Notes under the pieces: generated by a model
Told to the model about the DNA's origin: nothing
The model's database searches: none
The model's input: only the letters and a program-made list of their open reading frames with translations
Source: Planctomycetes bacterium GWF2_50_10
Lineage (GTDB): Bacteria > Planctomycetota > Phycisphaerae > Sedimentisphaerales > GWF2-50-10
Length of the DNA: 6,826 bases
Direction: 5' to 3'
NCBI GenBank assembly: GCA_001824635.1
Contig: MHYB01000074.1
Span: 1 to 6,826, forward strand
Shown here: positions 6,501 to 6,826 of the stretch, in pieces
Position numbering within the stretch: the first letter of the stretch is position 1
Layout of the letters: every line of letters starts with the position of its first letter
Translations under genes and position numbers: made by a program

Positions 6501-6826
6501 GCGTACACCTCTTTGATCTTGTCAAAGATGTTTTCAGGTGTTGGATACCAGCCGCCGCCGCTGCCGAAAAATTCGATCGGTTTTGAGCAGCGGATAGCGA
6601 GTTCTACGTCGTCAATAAACTGGCCATTGGACATTTCGATTACGAGAAATTTTTCCGCGGTCGCAGCAGCCTTAAGAAAAGCTTTTTTCGGGAATGGCCA
6701 AACCGACAGCGGCCGCACCAAACCGACTTTCATGCCTTTTGTACGGGCAAAATTTATCGCCGCCTTTGCGATCCGGCCGGTAATACCGTAAGCGGCAATG
6801 ACGAGTTTTGCGTCATCGGTTTTATA
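6497..6826 (-). CDS. 2-oxoacid:ferredoxin oxidoreductase, alpha subunit, C-terminal 109 residues (cut by window edge)
   Basis: The frame is open from the right edge to the TGA at 6499-6497, so the gene starts outside the window; the ATG at 6733-6731 is internal. The first 31 visible residues, with AKLVIAAYGITGRIAKAAI, continue into MKVGLVRPLSVWPFPKKAF. This is the usual junction in KorA/VorB-type alpha chains, where a nucleotide-fold segment is followed by a [VI]GL[FV]RPxxxWPFP motif. EKFLVIEMSNGQFIDDV then precedes a short C-terminal tail. It is therefore domain II of the alpha chain; the N-terminal substrate-binding domain is not visible. The stop overlaps the beta start by 4 bp. A small ferredoxin-like delta subunit gene often stands before alpha in such operons and would lie beyond the window if present. 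Confidence 0.93.
   Translation of the reverse strand, partial: YKTDDAKLVIAAYGITGRIAKAAINFARTKGMKVGLVRPLSVWPFPKKAFLKAAATAEKFLVIEMSNGQFIDDVELAIRCSKPIEFFGSGGGWYPTPENIFDKIKEVYA

Noticed and set aside
6497..6733. A separate 78-residue gene
   Set aside because: The frame continues upstream to the right edge with clear alpha-subunit sequence, so the ATG at 6733 is an internal methionine.
1..6826. A novel defence, mobile or biosynthetic system spanning the window
   Set aside because: Five of the six genes belong to well-known housekeeping or metabolic families, the sixth is a widespread membrane family, and no transposase, nuclease, toxin or phage gene is present.

Overview
All six recognisable genes in this window lie on the minus strand and together fill almost all of it. 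Mixed base composition with frequent G- or C-ending codons, strong Shine-Dalgarno sites before three genes and a ferredoxin-linked 2-oxoacid oxidoreductase point to a bacterium with anaerobic or facultatively anaerobic metabolism. A member of the Planctomycetota (Phycisphaerae-like) would fit the gene content, but that is an impression from the protein families and was not tested.

Reading in the direction of transcription, from high to low coordinates, there are three blocks. The first (6826 to 5207) is the C-terminal end of an alpha subunit, then complete beta and gamma subunits of a 2-oxoacid:ferredoxin oxidoreductase of the Kor/Vor type. The alpha and beta genes overlap by 4 bp and beta and gamma are 1 bp apart, so they form one translationally coupled unit. 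The second block (5081 to 2361), behind a 125-bp gap, is one large gene for a DUF2339 membrane protein of 906 residues. The third block (2111 to the left edge) runs: RpoD-family sigma factor, adenine phosphoribosyltransferase (apt), 3-dehydroquinate synthase (aroB, cut by the window edge). Its gaps are only about 50 bp.

The 249-bp spacer between the DUF2339 gene and the sigma gene is the only sizeable non-coding stretch. It holds a GTAG-flanked perfect 10-bp hairpin that looks like a REP element, plus a short near-perfect palindrome. No tRNA, rRNA, CRISPR array, transposase or phage gene was seen.

The genes serve separate purposes: anaerobic 2-oxoacid and acyl-CoA interconversion, an unassigned envelope membrane protein, alternative transcription initiation, purine salvage and aromatic biosynthesis. 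I found no convincing undescribed system. The points most worth a second look are the REP-like hairpin, the substituted promoter-contact residues of the sigma factor, and the internal threefold repeat of the DUF2339 protein.
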